Source of the DNA: Muribaculaceae bacterium
GTDB lineage: Bacteria > Bacteroidota > Bacteroidia > Bacteroidales > Muribaculaceae
Assembly: GCA_017620635.1 (NCBI GenBank)
Contig: JAGAUV010000022.1
Coordinates: 1-64,000, forward strand
Direction: 5' to 3'
Length of the DNA stretch: 64,000 nt
Every line of letters starts with the position of its first letter. The stretch's first letter is position 1. Positions 48,973 through 58,514 of this stretch are shown in pieces. The notes beneath the pieces were generated by a model that had not been told where the DNA came from, did no database searches, and saw only the letters and a program-made list of their open reading frames with translations. The position numbers and the translations under genes were made by a program.

Positions 48973-50270
48973 TAAGTCTGGCTTTAAAAAATATATGGCA
49001 TCGCCGCAAACGCTACGGCTGGCTGTTCATCGAGCTGATAGCTGTCACATTTATCAGCTGGTATGTGATTGACCGTCTGGTCGTACTTTCCTATCAGTAC
49101 AATGAACCAGTGGGCTACGATCGCGATCGTTTGTGCATTTTATCAACTGCTCTTGATGTTGATCTGGGCACTGATCCTAACCTTGTCGAGAACAAGGATA
49201 CTGATTTCCGTGGGCTTATAGGACAGATCAGAGCTTTGCCTCAGGTTGAGCGCGCCACACCGGTAGATCCTTATCAAATGATGGATAGAGGTTTTAATTC
49301 GACCAACGGTTGTCAGGCCCCTGACGGCACTTCGTATTATTATAACACAATGTTTTATATCTCAGGTCAGGATTTCTTCGAGACTTTCGGTATCACTACT
49401 GATGGTGGCGAGGAAGGTCTAAAATATCTTTCCGACCTTGACGGCGCTAATATTACTGTGCTTACACGTACGCTTGCTTTTGTTTTATACATAAATAAGA
49501 ACCCGATGGAGGTTTCAGACTCTTTATATCAGGCGGCAATAGAGAAGAATCCTGATGCGGAGTCGTGGCAAAAGCCGAATAGAGTAGTGGGCTTAGTTGA
49601 TGATGTAAAGCCCAAGAGTACAGTCTCCGGCCATTTTGGTCTTGAATTTAAACCTTTATCGCAGGCAGCTATGGCTGCCGGAAGCTGGGATATAGCGATT
49701 CGTCTGAAGCCGGGTGTAAACGTCAACTCTTTTGTGACGCAGATGAACAGCTCTATCAAAGATTTCAAGTCGGGCAAAGCAATAGCTGTTGATGTAAGAT
49801 CCTACGACGATATCTCCGAGGAGTTTCAGAATCGTGAGTCTGGCCCGGAGCGTCGCCTCGATATGATTTTCGCTTTCTTTTTCCTCTTCAACGTCTGCCT
49901 CGGCGTGACAGGCACGTTCTGGATGATGACACGCAAACGCTCCGAGGAGGTCGGTGTGCTCCGTGCCTACGGCTCATCCCGTTCGGGTATATTGGGCTTG
50001 CTGATAAGCGAGGCCGTGATCCTTACACTTGTCGCCTGGCTTGTCGGGTGTGCGTTGTGGCTCTACTACGCCCTTGGCGCAGGCCTCTTTATGGGAGATA
50101 TTCAGAACGGCGGCCTTGCCAAGAGCTGGGTCGAGATCTTCCCCCTCCATTTCGCCATTATCAGCGGTATCATATTGGTGCTTCTTATCGTAGCGGTGCT
50201 CATTGGCGTTGCCGGCCCCGGCTACAAACTCAGCCGTGTCGAGCCCGTCGACGCCCTCCGCGACGAATAA
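48969..50270 (+). CDS. FtsX/MacB-type ABC permease 2
   Basis: 433 residues with the same layout as permease 1: TM1 (about 17-40), periplasmic domain, then three C-terminal helices (about 297-320, 340-365 and 390-420). Coupling helix RSEEVGVLRAYGSSRSGIL. Probably forms a heterodimer with permease 1. The periplasmic coding part is again AT-rich (22 of 60 GC at 49321-49380) while the C-terminal coupling/TM part is not (38 of 60 at 49921-49980). Confidence 0.9.
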   Translation: MISLALKNIWHRRKRYGWLFIELIAVTFISWYVIDRLVVLSYQYNEPVGYDRDRLCILSTALDVDLGTDPNLVENKDTDFRGLIGQIRALPQVERATPVDPYQMMDRGFNSTNGCQAPDGTSYYYNTMFYISGQDFFETFGITTDGGEEGLKYLSDLDGANITVLTRTLAFVLYINKNPMEVSDSLYQAAIEKNPDAESWQKPNRVVGLVDDVKPKSTVSGHFGLEFKPLSQAAMAAGSWDIAIRLKPGVNVNSFVTQMNSSIKDFKSGKAIAVDVRSYDDISEEFQNRESGPERRLDMIFAFFFLFNVCLGVTGTFWMMTRKRSEEVGVLRAYGSSRSGILGLLISEAVILTLVAWLVGCALWLYYALGAGLFMGDIQNGGLAKSWVEIFPLHFAIISGIILVLLIVAVLIGVAGPGYKLSRVEPVDALRDE

Positions 50271-50302
50271 CTTGTGCCGTTAAGCATTTTTTCTTAACTT
50301 TG
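50271..50302 (+). promoter_or_regulatory. Promoter of the response regulator-kinase pair, apparently leaderless
   Basis: CTTG (50271-50274, one mismatch), 20 nt spacer, TAACTTTG (50295-50302). The ATG at 50308 is only 5 nt beyond the -7 box, so the transcript should begin at or next to the start codon. It lets the regulators be made without the exporter transcript. Confidence 0.68.
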
Positions 50303-50307
50303 TATCT

Positions 50308-51624
50308 ATGAAGAAGAAACAGATTCTTGTCGTAGACGATGACAAAGCCATACGTTCGTCCTTGACGCTTTTGCTTGAGCATGAAGGCTATGCCGTTACC
50401 ACAGCTGCCGATCCGGCCGAAGCTATAGCCGTGGTAAGGGTGTCTGAGCCGGCTCTTGTGCTGCTCGACATGAATTTCAGCCGCTCTACAAGGGGCGACG
50501 AGGGTCTGATCCTTCTGCGTCAGATTAAAATATTCCGTCCCGACACTCCCGTGGTGCTTATGACAGCGTGGGGCAGCATACCCCTGGCGGTGGAAGGCAT
50601 GAAGCGTGGAGCTTCCGATTTCATTTCTAAGCCATGGAACAATTTAGCCCTCGTCGAGCTCGTTGCGGCTCTTGTCGGTAGCGATGCCGACGAGTCCGGC
50701 AAGTCCGCGTCCGGCTTCGACCGTTCGCTCATTGTCGGCGAGAGCCGGGGGATAAACAAGGTCATCGATGTGTTGCGCCGTGTGTCGGCTACCGATGCGT
50801 CGGTGCTGATTATGGGCGAGAACGGTACGGGTAAGGAACTCGTCGCCGAGACAATACATCGTAACTCGTCGCGTGCCGGCAAGCCTTTTGTCAAGGTTAA
50901 TCTCGGCGGAATATCACAGTCCCTTTTCGAGAGCGAGATGTTCGGACACCGCAAAGGTGCCTTTACCGACGCCATCGCCGACAGAAAGGGGCGTTTCGAG
51001 ATCGCCGACGGTGGCACCATTTTCCTCGACGAGATAGGCGAGTTACCTCTGGCAAGTCAGGTTAAGTTGCTAAGAGTGCTCCAGGAACACACTTTCGAGC
51101 CTCTTGGCTCAAGCAATACTGTGAAAGTAGACGTAAGAGTGGTGTCGGCGACAAATGCACGATTATCTCAGATGGTCGCCGACGGCACTTTTCGCGAGGA
51201 CCTCTTCTACAGGCTCAATCTTATCACGGTCACACTGCCGCCTCTGCGCGAGAGGGCGGAGGATATCGATCTGCTGGCACGGCATTTCTCTGCCGGACGT
51301 GCCGATTTTACATCCGACGCGCTCGACTATCTGCGTTCTCTTCAGTACCCCGGCAATATCAGGGAGCTTAAGAACCTGGTGGAGAGGGCTATCCTCATGT
51401 GCGGCGAGACCATCGACCTCCGTGGCCTGAAGCGTAGTGTAGAGTATGCGCCGGTAACGCAGCCCAATCTCTCGTCTTCGTCTACCGTCAGCAATAACGA
51501 GAAAAAGCTTGTGCAGGATACACTCGCCGCATGTATGGGCAATATAAGCGCCGCTGCGGCGAAGCTTGGCATTACGCGACAGGCGCTATATCGCCGCATC
51601 GAGAAATACGGTATCAAGATATGA
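50308..51624 (+). CDS. Sigma-54-type (NtrC family) response regulator
   Basis: 438 residues. Receiver domain with the phospho-acceptor Asp54 (LVLLDMNF) and Lys in ISKPW. AAA+ domain (about 145-365) with Walker A GENGTGKE, the sigma-54 contact loop GAFTDA (a variant of GAFTGA that keeps the Thr) and Walker B TIFLDEIGE. Fis-type HTH at the C-terminus (AAAAKLGITRQALYRRIEKYG). Probably activates the exporter operon from the palindrome at 44103-44126. Overlaps the kinase gene by 4 nt (ATGA). Confidence 0.94.
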   Translation: MKKKQILVVDDDKAIRSSLTLLLEHEGYAVTTAADPAEAIAVVRVSEPALVLLDMNFSRSTRGDEGLILLRQIKIFRPDTPVVLMTAWGSIPLAVEGMKRGASDFISKPWNNLALVELVAALVGSDADESGKSASGFDRSLIVGESRGINKVIDVLRRVSATDASVLIMGENGTGKELVAETIHRNSSRAGKPFVKVNLGGISQSLFESEMFGHRKGAFTDAIADRKGRFEIADGGTIFLDEIGELPLASQVKLLRVLQEHTFEPLGSSNTVKVDVRVVSATNARLSQMVADGTFREDLFYRLNLITVTLPPLRERAEDIDLLARHFSAGRADFTSDALDYLRSLQYPGNIRELKNLVERAILMCGETIDLRGLKRSVEYAPVTQPNLSSSSTVSNNEKKLVQDTLAACMGNISAAAAKLGITRQALYRRIEKYGIKI

Positions 51625-52895
51625 GGTATCATCCGCTCTTCATCCTGCTTGGTGCGGTTGTCGTCATTCCTACGGCATGTCTCGTCGCGGTCTGCCCTCT
51701 GCCGTGGAACCGTGTCGCCCTCGCCGGCATACTGCTTGAGCTTATTATCCTTGCAGTGGTATACCGCAGGCTCTTCCGTCCGATAAAAGTAATTGCCGGC
51801 GGTATGGACCTCCTGTGCGAGCAGGACTTCTCGAGCCTGCTCAAGCACGTAGGGCAGAGCGACGCCGACAAAATCGTCGATATGTTCAATGCCATGATGG
51901 AGCGGCTCAGATCGCAGAGCCTCAGGATGAGGGAACAGCACTCTTTCCTTCAGCTGCTTATCGAAGCCTCCCCTATGGCGGTAATGATTCTCAACGACGA
52001 CAATACGGTAACCGACGCCAACGAGGCATCGCGCACCATGCTCGCCTGTGATCCTGTCGGCTCGAAGCTGTCGGACATCGGTTCGCCTCTCGGCCGCGCC
52101 ATCGCATCTCTCGGGGAGGACGAATTGCGTACAGTAAGAATAGGGGGACGCGAGATCTACCGTTGCTCCAGACTGTCGTTCATGGATCGTGGATGGAAGC
52201 ATCCCTTCATACTCGTGGAGAGCCTGACCGAAGAAGTCCGCAATGCCGAAAAGATAGCCCTCACACGTGTGATACGCACTATGGCTCATGAGGTCAACAA
52301 CTCCATGGCCGGAATACTGACCACTATCGACACGGCCACCGGCATCCTCTCCGCTACCCCGGCCGCGACGGCCATCATCACTCCGCTGCAGGCATGTTCT
52401 GAAAGAGCCAATGCCCTTACCGGCTTTGTCAGGCGCTTTGCCGAGGTGGTAAAGATTCCGGAGCCTAACCGCATCCTTACCGACTTCCAGGAGCTTGTAG
52501 AGCCTGTGGCATACTTCCTCGAGAGCCTGTGCTCGCGTTGCGGTGCCACTCTGAGCATCGATGTGGAGCGCTCGGCACCTCTCCGTTTCGACCCGGTGCT
52601 GATGCAGCAGGTACTGATCAATATTGTCAAGAACGCGGCCGAGAGCGCCTCGCAAGGCGGCAAGGTGGCGATTGTGGCCGACGGCGCCACGCTGACGGTA
52701 GAGGACGACGGCCCGGGCATAAGCGCCGAGGATGAAGCGCATCTGTTTACCGCTCTTTACACCACCAAACCCGACGGGCAAGGGCTTGGCCTGATGCTCG
52801 TTGGAGAGATTCTCTCGCGCCATAACGCCGACTTCTCGCTCCGTACCATTGCTCCGCGCCGCACGGTCTTTACTGTTGCCTTCCCGTCGCTCTGA
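51621..52895 (+). CDS. Sensor histidine kinase, partner of the response regulator
   Basis: 424 residues; the ATG overlaps the regulator TGA. Two membrane helices (about 5-24 and 29-46) with almost no periplasmic loop, then HAMP (about 50-105), PAS (about 112-190), DHp with phospho-acceptor His223 (RTMAHEVNNSMAG) and HATPase with the N-box INIVKNAAESA, DDGPGI and GQGLGL. Lacking an external sensor domain, it probably senses a membrane or internal cue, or the exporter itself (inference). Confidence 0.93.
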   Translation: MRYHPLFILLGAVVVIPTACLVAVCPLPWNRVALAGILLELIILAVVYRRLFRPIKVIAGGMDLLCEQDFSSLLKHVGQSDADKIVDMFNAMMERLRSQSLRMREQHSFLQLLIEASPMAVMILNDDNTVTDANEASRTMLACDPVGSKLSDIGSPLGRAIASLGEDELRTVRIGGREIYRCSRLSFMDRGWKHPFILVESLTEEVRNAEKIALTRVIRTMAHEVNNSMAGILTTIDTATGILSATPAATAIITPLQACSERANALTGFVRRFAEVVKIPEPNRILTDFQELVEPVAYFLESLCSRCGATLSIDVERSAPLRFDPVLMQQVLINIVKNAAESASQGGKVAIVADGATLTVEDDGPGISAEDEAHLFTALYTTKPDGQGLGLMLVGEILSRHNADFSLRTIAPRRTVFTVAFPSL

Positions 52896-52925
52896 TTTTT
52901 TTTGCTCGAATTTAAGACTGTCTGG

Positions 52926-52956
52926 CTTTAAGACTGAAGTTTTTTTCGTACTTTTG
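52926..52956 (+). promoter_or_regulatory. Candidate promoter of lptD
   Basis: CTTT (52926-52929), 19 nt spacer, TACTTTTG (52949-52956). The -33 box is poor. A 10-nt direct repeat TTTAAGACTG (52911-52920 and 52927-52936) overlaps it. Confidence 0.45.
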
Positions 52957-52982
52957 CATGTCAGAAACACTAAAAGGAACTA

Positions 52983-55787
52983 TTGAGATCTCTCATCCTA
53001 TATATATTCGTCATCTTTGCAGTGGCCTGCTGCCTCTCAGTGATCGCCCGACCCGGCGCGTTTGCTGCCGCGTCGCTCGACTCGGTTGTAAGCGTTTCTG
53101 ATTCTCAGGTCGACGCCAACAAGCTGAGAACCAGGCTAAGACCTGTCGACAGCCTCAGACAAGCCAAGGAAGAGCTCCCGGCTGTTTTGGGCGCCGATAC
53201 CGTCGCCGGCGACTCTTTGCTCGTTGTCCCTGCCGCTCCGGCTCCATCCGGCCGTGTGAGATACGTCAAGACCGACCTCGACGCCGCTGTGGATTTCGCT
53301 TCTACCGACTCTATGGTAATCATAGGCCGCGACTCCGCGTTTATGTACGGCAAGAGCATCGTTAATTATGGCAACATCAGTCTCGAGGCCGCGATAATTC
53401 GTATGAATCTCAGGGACAACACCGTATTCGCTGTCGGTCGTACCGACTCGGCCGGAACGACTGAAGGTAAGCCGGTATTTCTCGAGAACGGAACGCAGTA
53501 CGAAGCCGCTTCTATGAGATATAACTTCAAGACCGAGAAGGGATATATACAGAATGTAGTGACACAGCAGGGCGAAGGTTATCTTACCGGCGGCACTACT
53601 AAGAAGGATATCGAAAACGAATTCTACATCAAAGACGGACGCTACACAACCTGCGACCACCACGACAATCCTCACTTCTATTTCAATATTACCAAAGGCA
53701 AGGTCCGCCCGGGCAAGAATATCGTCGTCGGACCCACCTACATGGTCCTCGCAGGCCTGCCGCTGCCTCTCGCCGTTCCGTTCGGCTACTTCCCCTTTAC
53801 CGACAAATACGCTTCAGGCATCATCGTGCCTACCTTCGGCGACGACTACAACCGGGGCTTCTATCTCCGCGACGGCGGCTATTACCTCGCTATCAGCGAT
53901 AATATCGACCTCGCCCTTACCGGCGAAGTCTACACCAAAGGCTCGTGGGGCATAAGGGCTACTTCCACCTACGCCAAGCGATACAAATACAACGGTAACT
54001 TCAACCTCAGTTACCTCAAGACGATTACCGGAGAGAAAGGCTCGCCCGACTATTCCACACAGACCAACTTCCAGATCCTGTGGAATCACAGCCAGGACTC
54101 GAAAGCCAACCCCAACATGTCGCTCTCGGCGAGCGTAAACTTCACTACTTCAGGATATTCGCGAAACGACCTCAACTCATATTACTCGCCTACATTTACA
54201 GAGAACACAAAGAGTTCTACAATCAACATGACATACCGTGTGCCCAACTCAAAGCTGAGTTTCTCCACCAACTTCAACGTGGCGCAGCGCACACAGGACT
54301 CCACTCTCTCTGTTTCCTTCCCGAATGTCACAGTCAATCTGCAGCAGGTCTACCCCTTCAAGCGCAAGAAGGCGATCGGCAGCGAGAAGTGGTATGAGAA
54401 GATCAAGCTTTCTTATACCGGCATGCTGCAGAACTCCCTCACGGCCAAGCAGGACGTCTTCTTCAAGAAAAGTCTGATAAAGGACTGGCGCAACGGCATG
54501 CAGCACCGCATTCCTGTGTCTGCTACCTTCAATGTCCTCAACTACATCAACATAACTCCCTCGCTCAACTTTACCGACCGAATGTACACAAACAAGGTCG
54601 ACCGCCGTTGGAACGAGGAGGACCGTGTCGAAGAGCTCGATACCGTCCACGGCTTCTACAACGTCTACGATTTTCAGGCTTCTGTGTCGCTCGACACCAA
54701 GGTCTACGCCTTCTTCCAGCCTTTGGGCAAGCTCGGCAAGAAATTAAAGATGATACGCTGGGTACTCACGCCGTCGCTTTCGTTTAGCGGTGCGCCCGAC
54801 TTCTCGAGCCCCTTCTTCGGCTATTACGGCAACTATTCCTACGTCGACAGCCGTGGCAACCAGCAGGTCAAGAAGTTCTCGAAGTTCCCCAACGCACTCT
54901 TCGGCGTCCCGGGCCAGGGCAAGACCGGTTCCATATCCTTCTCTCTTTCAAACAACCTCGAGATGAAGGTCAAGACCGACGACGATTCGATCGGCGAGAA
55001 AAAGATATCTCTCATCGAGAACCTCAACATACAACAGAGCTACAATTTGGCCGCCGACTCGCTGCGATGGAGCGACATCTCCACGTCGATTCTTCTCCGA
55101 CTGGCCAAGAACTTCAACCTCAACCTCTCGGCCACATGGGACCCCTATACCTATCAGCTCAACTCAAGCGGTACTCCCGTGAAGGTCGACCGTACACGTC
55201 TTCAGGCCGGTAAAGGTTTCGCTAAGCTCATGCGTACGGGTACTTCGTTCTCTTACACCTTCAACAACGACACCTTCAAGCGCAAGGAGAAGAATAAGGA
55301 CAACGACAAAAAGAAAGATGCTGAATCGGGCGCCGAGCAGAACCGCGACCGTGAGGATCAGCAGAACGACTACGACACCGGCGGCAGCGAAAACCTTGAA
55401 ATGGGCTCCGACGGCTATGCCAAGTGGTCTGTCCCGTGGAGCCTGTCGGTCAACTATTCCATCAGCTACGCCTATGGCGCATTCAATAAAGAGAAAATGG
55501 AGTTTGACGGAAGGTTTACCCAGAATCTGTCGTTCAGCGGAAACCTGCGCCCCACGCCTAACTGGAACTTCTCTTTCTCGGCATCTTACGACTTCAACCT
55601 CCACAAGATCGCATACATGAACTGCAACATCTCGCGCGATCTGCACTGCTTTACCATGATGGCAAGCTTTGTCCCTGTCGGACCTTACAAAAGCTACAAC
55701 TTCCATATATCGGTAAAATCCTCGCTCCTGAGCGACCTCAAATACGACAAACGCTCGTCGTACTCCAACGGTATAAAGTGGTATTGA
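52983..55787 (+). CDS. lptD: LPS assembly outer-membrane protein LptD (OstA-like)
   Basis: 934 residues from a TTG codon. The signal peptide (about 1-28) needs this start, an AAAAGGAAC Shine-Dalgarno-like stretch precedes it, and the next candidate (GTG, residue 14) would destroy the signal. OstA/LptA-like N-domain (about 95-240), then a large beta-barrel. A Lys/Asp/Glu/Asn-rich low-complexity insert (about 763-805) is probably an external loop. Inserts lipopolysaccharide into the outer leaflet. lptE and lptA are not adjacent. Confidence 0.88.
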   Translation: MRSLILYIFVIFAVACCLSVIARPGAFAAASLDSVVSVSDSQVDANKLRTRLRPVDSLRQAKEELPAVLGADTVAGDSLLVVPAAPAPSGRVRYVKTDLDAAVDFASTDSMVIIGRDSAFMYGKSIVNYGNISLEAAIIRMNLRDNTVFAVGRTDSAGTTEGKPVFLENGTQYEAASMRYNFKTEKGYIQNVVTQQGEGYLTGGTTKKDIENEFYIKDGRYTTCDHHDNPHFYFNITKGKVRPGKNIVVGPTYMVLAGLPLPLAVPFGYFPFTDKYASGIIVPTFGDDYNRGFYLRDGGYYLAISDNIDLALTGEVYTKGSWGIRATSTYAKRYKYNGNFNLSYLKTITGEKGSPDYSTQTNFQILWNHSQDSKANPNMSLSASVNFTTSGYSRNDLNSYYSPTFTENTKSSTINMTYRVPNSKLSFSTNFNVAQRTQDSTLSVSFPNVTVNLQQVYPFKRKKAIGSEKWYEKIKLSYTGMLQNSLTAKQDVFFKKSLIKDWRNGMQHRIPVSATFNVLNYINITPSLNFTDRMYTNKVDRRWNEEDRVEELDTVHGFYNVYDFQASVSLDTKVYAFFQPLGKLGKKLKMIRWVLTPSLSFSGAPDFSSPFFGYYGNYSYVDSRGNQQVKKFSKFPNALFGVPGQGKTGSISFSLSNNLEMKVKTDDDSIGEKKISLIENLNIQQSYNLAADSLRWSDISTSILLRLAKNFNLNLSATWDPYTYQLNSSGTPVKVDRTRLQAGKGFAKLMRTGTSFSYTFNNDTFKRKEKNKDNDKKKDAESGAEQNRDREDQQNDYDTGGSENLEMGSDGYAKWSVPWSLSVNYSISYAYGAFNKEKMEFDGRFTQNLSFSGNLRPTPNWNFSFSASYDFNLHKIAYMNCNISRDLHCFTMMASFVPVGPYKSYNFHISVKSSLLSDLKYDKRSSYSNGIKWY

Positions 55788-55831
55788 TACCCACGCCGTC
55801 AATCCTTGTCCGAACTAAAAACCTAATACCA

Positions 55832-57262
55832 ATGAAAAAAGAAAAGACCTACCATCTCGCAATAGACCTCGGCGCAACGAGCGGTCGTACGATCCTCGCT
55901 GCCTTCGACGGCACTAAGGTGGAGATGGAAGAGCTCACACGTTTCTCTCATCCCATGCTGCCGGTCGGCGGACTGCTGTTCTGGAACTTTTCAGAGCTGT
56001 ATCATCAGGTCCTTCTCGGCCTCAGGGCAGCCGCCGAAAAGGTGGCTGAGTATGGTGCCGGGCTTGCCTCGGTCGGCATAGATTCATGGGGTTGCGACGT
56101 GGCCTATTTCCGCTCCGACGGCACTCTGTCGGGCCTCCCCTTGTGCTACCGCAACAGCTCTACCGATGGCGCCGTTGCCCGTTTTGCCGAGAAGATGCCT
56201 CTCGATGAGGTATATTCGCGCACAGGCATACAGTTTATGGACTTCAACACCCTCTTCCAGCTCGACACTGTGCGCCGCAACAACCCTGCCATACTCGACA
56301 GCGCCGATAAGATACTTTTCATCCCCGACGCCCTCGCCTACATGCTCACAGGCAATGCCGTGACAGAGTTTACCGTCGCCTCTACATCGCAGATGCTCAA
56401 CCAGGCTACCGGCGATTTCGATGAGGAACTCCTTGCTCTTATCGGTCTCGACCGCGACAAGTTCGGCCCTATGGTGCAGCCCGGCACGGTCATCGGCACA
56501 CTCTCTGCTCAGGCCCGTGAGTTTACCGGCCTCGGAGCCATACCTGTGGTTGCTGTCGCCGGACACGACACGGCATCGGCCGTTGTCGGAATACCGGTTG
56601 AAGGCGACGACTACGCTTATCTCAGCTGCGGCACATGGTCGCTCCTGGGCATCGAGTCGCCCACACCCATCGTCAACGCAAAAAGCCGCGAGTACAATTT
56701 CACGAACGAAGGCGGCATCGACGGCACCACACGCTTCCTCAAGAACATATGCGGACTATGGCTCCTCGAGGGTTGCCGCAGGGAATGGGGCTCGAAAGCG
56801 CCGGGCATCGCCGACCTCGCGGCGGCTTCTCTCGAGTCGACATGCGACAGCATAATCGACCCCGACGATGCTTCCTTCGCTCATCCCGACTCAATGACTG
56901 CCGCTATCTGCGCCTTCTGCGAGCGCACATCTCAGCCTGTGCCCGTGTCCTACGGCGATTTTGTGCGCGTCATATATCGCAGCCTCGCACGGCGCTACAA
57001 GGCCGTTGTCGACATGCTTGCCGAAATGTCCGGCAAGGACATCTCACGTCTCCATGTGATAGGCGGTGGCTCGCAGAGCGCGCCTCTGATGCAGTTTGCC
57101 GCCGACGAACTTGGCATTCCCGTTATTGCCGGACCGGCAGAGTCTACTGTAATGGGGAATGTCCTCCTCCAGCTCCGTGCATGCGGAGAGGCCGATTCTC
57201 TGGCCGACATGCGCAAAATATCTATAGCTTCAAACGAAACAAAAACTTATAAATCTGAATAA
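55832..57262 (+). CDS. rhaB: L-rhamnulokinase
   Basis: 476 residues from MKKEKTYHLA, 44 nt after lptD; a longer in-frame start would overlap lptD and lacks conservation. FGGY carbohydrate kinase with AIDLGATSGR at the N-terminus, VGIDSWGCDV (rhamnulose site), AGHDTASAV and the C-terminal ATP-binding VIGGGSQS. Phosphorylates L-rhamnulose. First gene of rhaB-rhaI-rhaT-rhaD. No clear promoter in the short gap, so readthrough from lptD or a diverged promoter is possible. Confidence 0.93.
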   Translation: MKKEKTYHLAIDLGATSGRTILAAFDGTKVEMEELTRFSHPMLPVGGLLFWNFSELYHQVLLGLRAAAEKVAEYGAGLASVGIDSWGCDVAYFRSDGTLSGLPLCYRNSSTDGAVARFAEKMPLDEVYSRTGIQFMDFNTLFQLDTVRRNNPAILDSADKILFIPDALAYMLTGNAVTEFTVASTSQMLNQATGDFDEELLALIGLDRDKFGPMVQPGTVIGTLSAQAREFTGLGAIPVVAVAGHDTASAVVGIPVEGDDYAYLSCGTWSLLGIESPTPIVNAKSREYNFTNEGGIDGTTRFLKNICGLWLLEGCRREWGSKAPGIADLAAASLESTCDSIIDPDDASFAHPDSMTAAICAFCERTSQPVPVSYGDFVRVIYRSLARRYKAVVDMLAEMSGKDISRLHVIGGGSQSAPLMQFAADELGIPVIAGPAESTVMGNVLLQLRACGEADSLADMRKISIASNETKTYKSE

Positions 57263-57263
57263 C

Positions 57264-58514
57264 ATGAAAGAATCCCAGATCAAGCAGGCTTACGAAATCG
57301 CGCGCGAGCGGTCTGCCGAGCTCGGTGTCGACACCGAAAAAGCATTAGAAACTCTTCAGAACGTACACATCTCCCTCCACTGCTGGCAGGCCGACGATGT
57401 ACAGGGATTCGAATCCACTGGCAGCCTCTCAGGCGGCATACAGGCTACAGGCAACTATCCCGGCAAGGCCCGTAATATCGAGGAGCTCCGCGCCGATATC
57501 CTGAAGGCTATGTCGCTCATCGGTGGTTCGCACCGTCTCAACCTCCACGAGATCTACGGCGAGTTCGGCGGCAAGAAGGTTGACCGCGACGAAGTGACTG
57601 TCGAGTACTTCCAGGGTTGGATCGATTGGGCGAAGGCAAACGGCATCAAGCTCGACTTCAACTCCACTTCGTTCTCGCATCCCAAATCGGGCTCGCTCAC
57701 TCTGAGCAATCCCGACGACGGCATCCGCAACTTCTGGATCGAGCACACAAAGCGTTGCCGTGCTATCGCCGACGAGATGGGCCGTCAGCTCGACGACCAG
57801 TGTATCCTCAACATCTGGATACACGACGGTCAGAAAGAGATGTCGGTTAACCGCATGCTCTACCGTCAGACCCTCAAGAACAGTCTCGACGAGATTTTCG
57901 CTACCAAATACGACCACATGAAGGACTGCCTCGAGTCGAAGGTATTCGGCATCGGTCTCGAAGCCATGACTGTTGGCAGCAGCGACTTCTACACTGCATA
58001 TTGCTCGAAGAACAACAAGATCGTGACTCTCGACACCGGCCACTTCCATCCCACCGAGGTCGTTGGCGACAAGCTCTCGTCGCTTCTCCTCTTCTGCCCC
58101 GAGATCATGCTCCACGTTTCGCGCCCCATGCGTTGGGACAGCGACCACGTTACTCTCATGGACGAGTCTACTCTCGAGCTCTGCATGGAGATCACTCGCT
58201 GCAATGCCCTCGACCGTGTTCACATCGGCCTCGACTACTTCGACGGTTCCATCAACCGCATCGGTGCATATGTGCTCGGCACACGCGCCACTCAGAAGTC
58301 TGTCCTTCGCGGCCTTCTCGAGCCCGTAGCTACTCTTTCCGACATGGAGCTCTCCAACCGTGGCTTCCAGAAGCTCACTCTCATGGAAGAAGCCAAGTCT
58401 ATGCCCTTCGGCGACGTTTGGAATATGTTCTGCCTCCGCAACAACATCCCGGCCGGACACGATTTCATCGCCGAGATAGAGAAGTACGAAACTGAAGTAA
58501 CTTCGAAACGATGA
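57264..58514 (+). CDS. rhaI: L-rhamnose isomerase
   Basis: 416 residues, usual length for this TIM-barrel metalloenzyme (RhaA in E. coli, RhaI in Bacteroides). Conserved parts include WQADDVQGFE, LDFNSTSFSHP, TLDTGHFHPTE and HVSRPMRWDSDHV, which carry the metal ligands. Converts L-rhamnose to L-rhamnulose. One base after rhaB and overlapping rhaT by 4 nt. Confidence 0.96.
   Translation: MKESQIKQAYEIARERSAELGVDTEKALETLQNVHISLHCWQADDVQGFESTGSLSGGIQATGNYPGKARNIEELRADILKAMSLIGGSHRLNLHEIYGEFGGKKVDRDEVTVEYFQGWIDWAKANGIKLDFNSTSFSHPKSGSLTLSNPDDGIRNFWIEHTKRCRAIADEMGRQLDDQCILNIWIHDGQKEMSVNRMLYRQTLKNSLDEIFATKYDHMKDCLESKVFGIGLEAMTVGSSDFYTAYCSKNNKIVTLDTGHFHPTEVVGDKLSSLLLFCPEIMLHVSRPMRWDSDHVTLMDESTLELCMEITRCNALDRVHIGLDYFDGSINRIGAYVLGTRATQKSVLRGLLEPVATLSDMELSNRGFQKLTLMEEAKSMPFGDVWNMFCLRNNIPAGHDFIAEIEKYETEVTSKR

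Noticed and set aside
50941-50970. GAFTDA in place of GAFTGA as sign of loss of sigma-54 contact
   Set aside because: The Thr and the loop context are kept and this variant is known among active regulators, so no loss of function is claimed.
52911-52936. 10-nt direct repeat TTTAAGACTG upstream of lptD
   Set aside because: Short and only two copies; noted with the promoter but not enough to claim a regulatory site.
51342-52970. 542-codon minus-strand frame opposite the histidine kinase
   Set aside because: Shadow of the regulator and kinase genes, which show all expected motifs.
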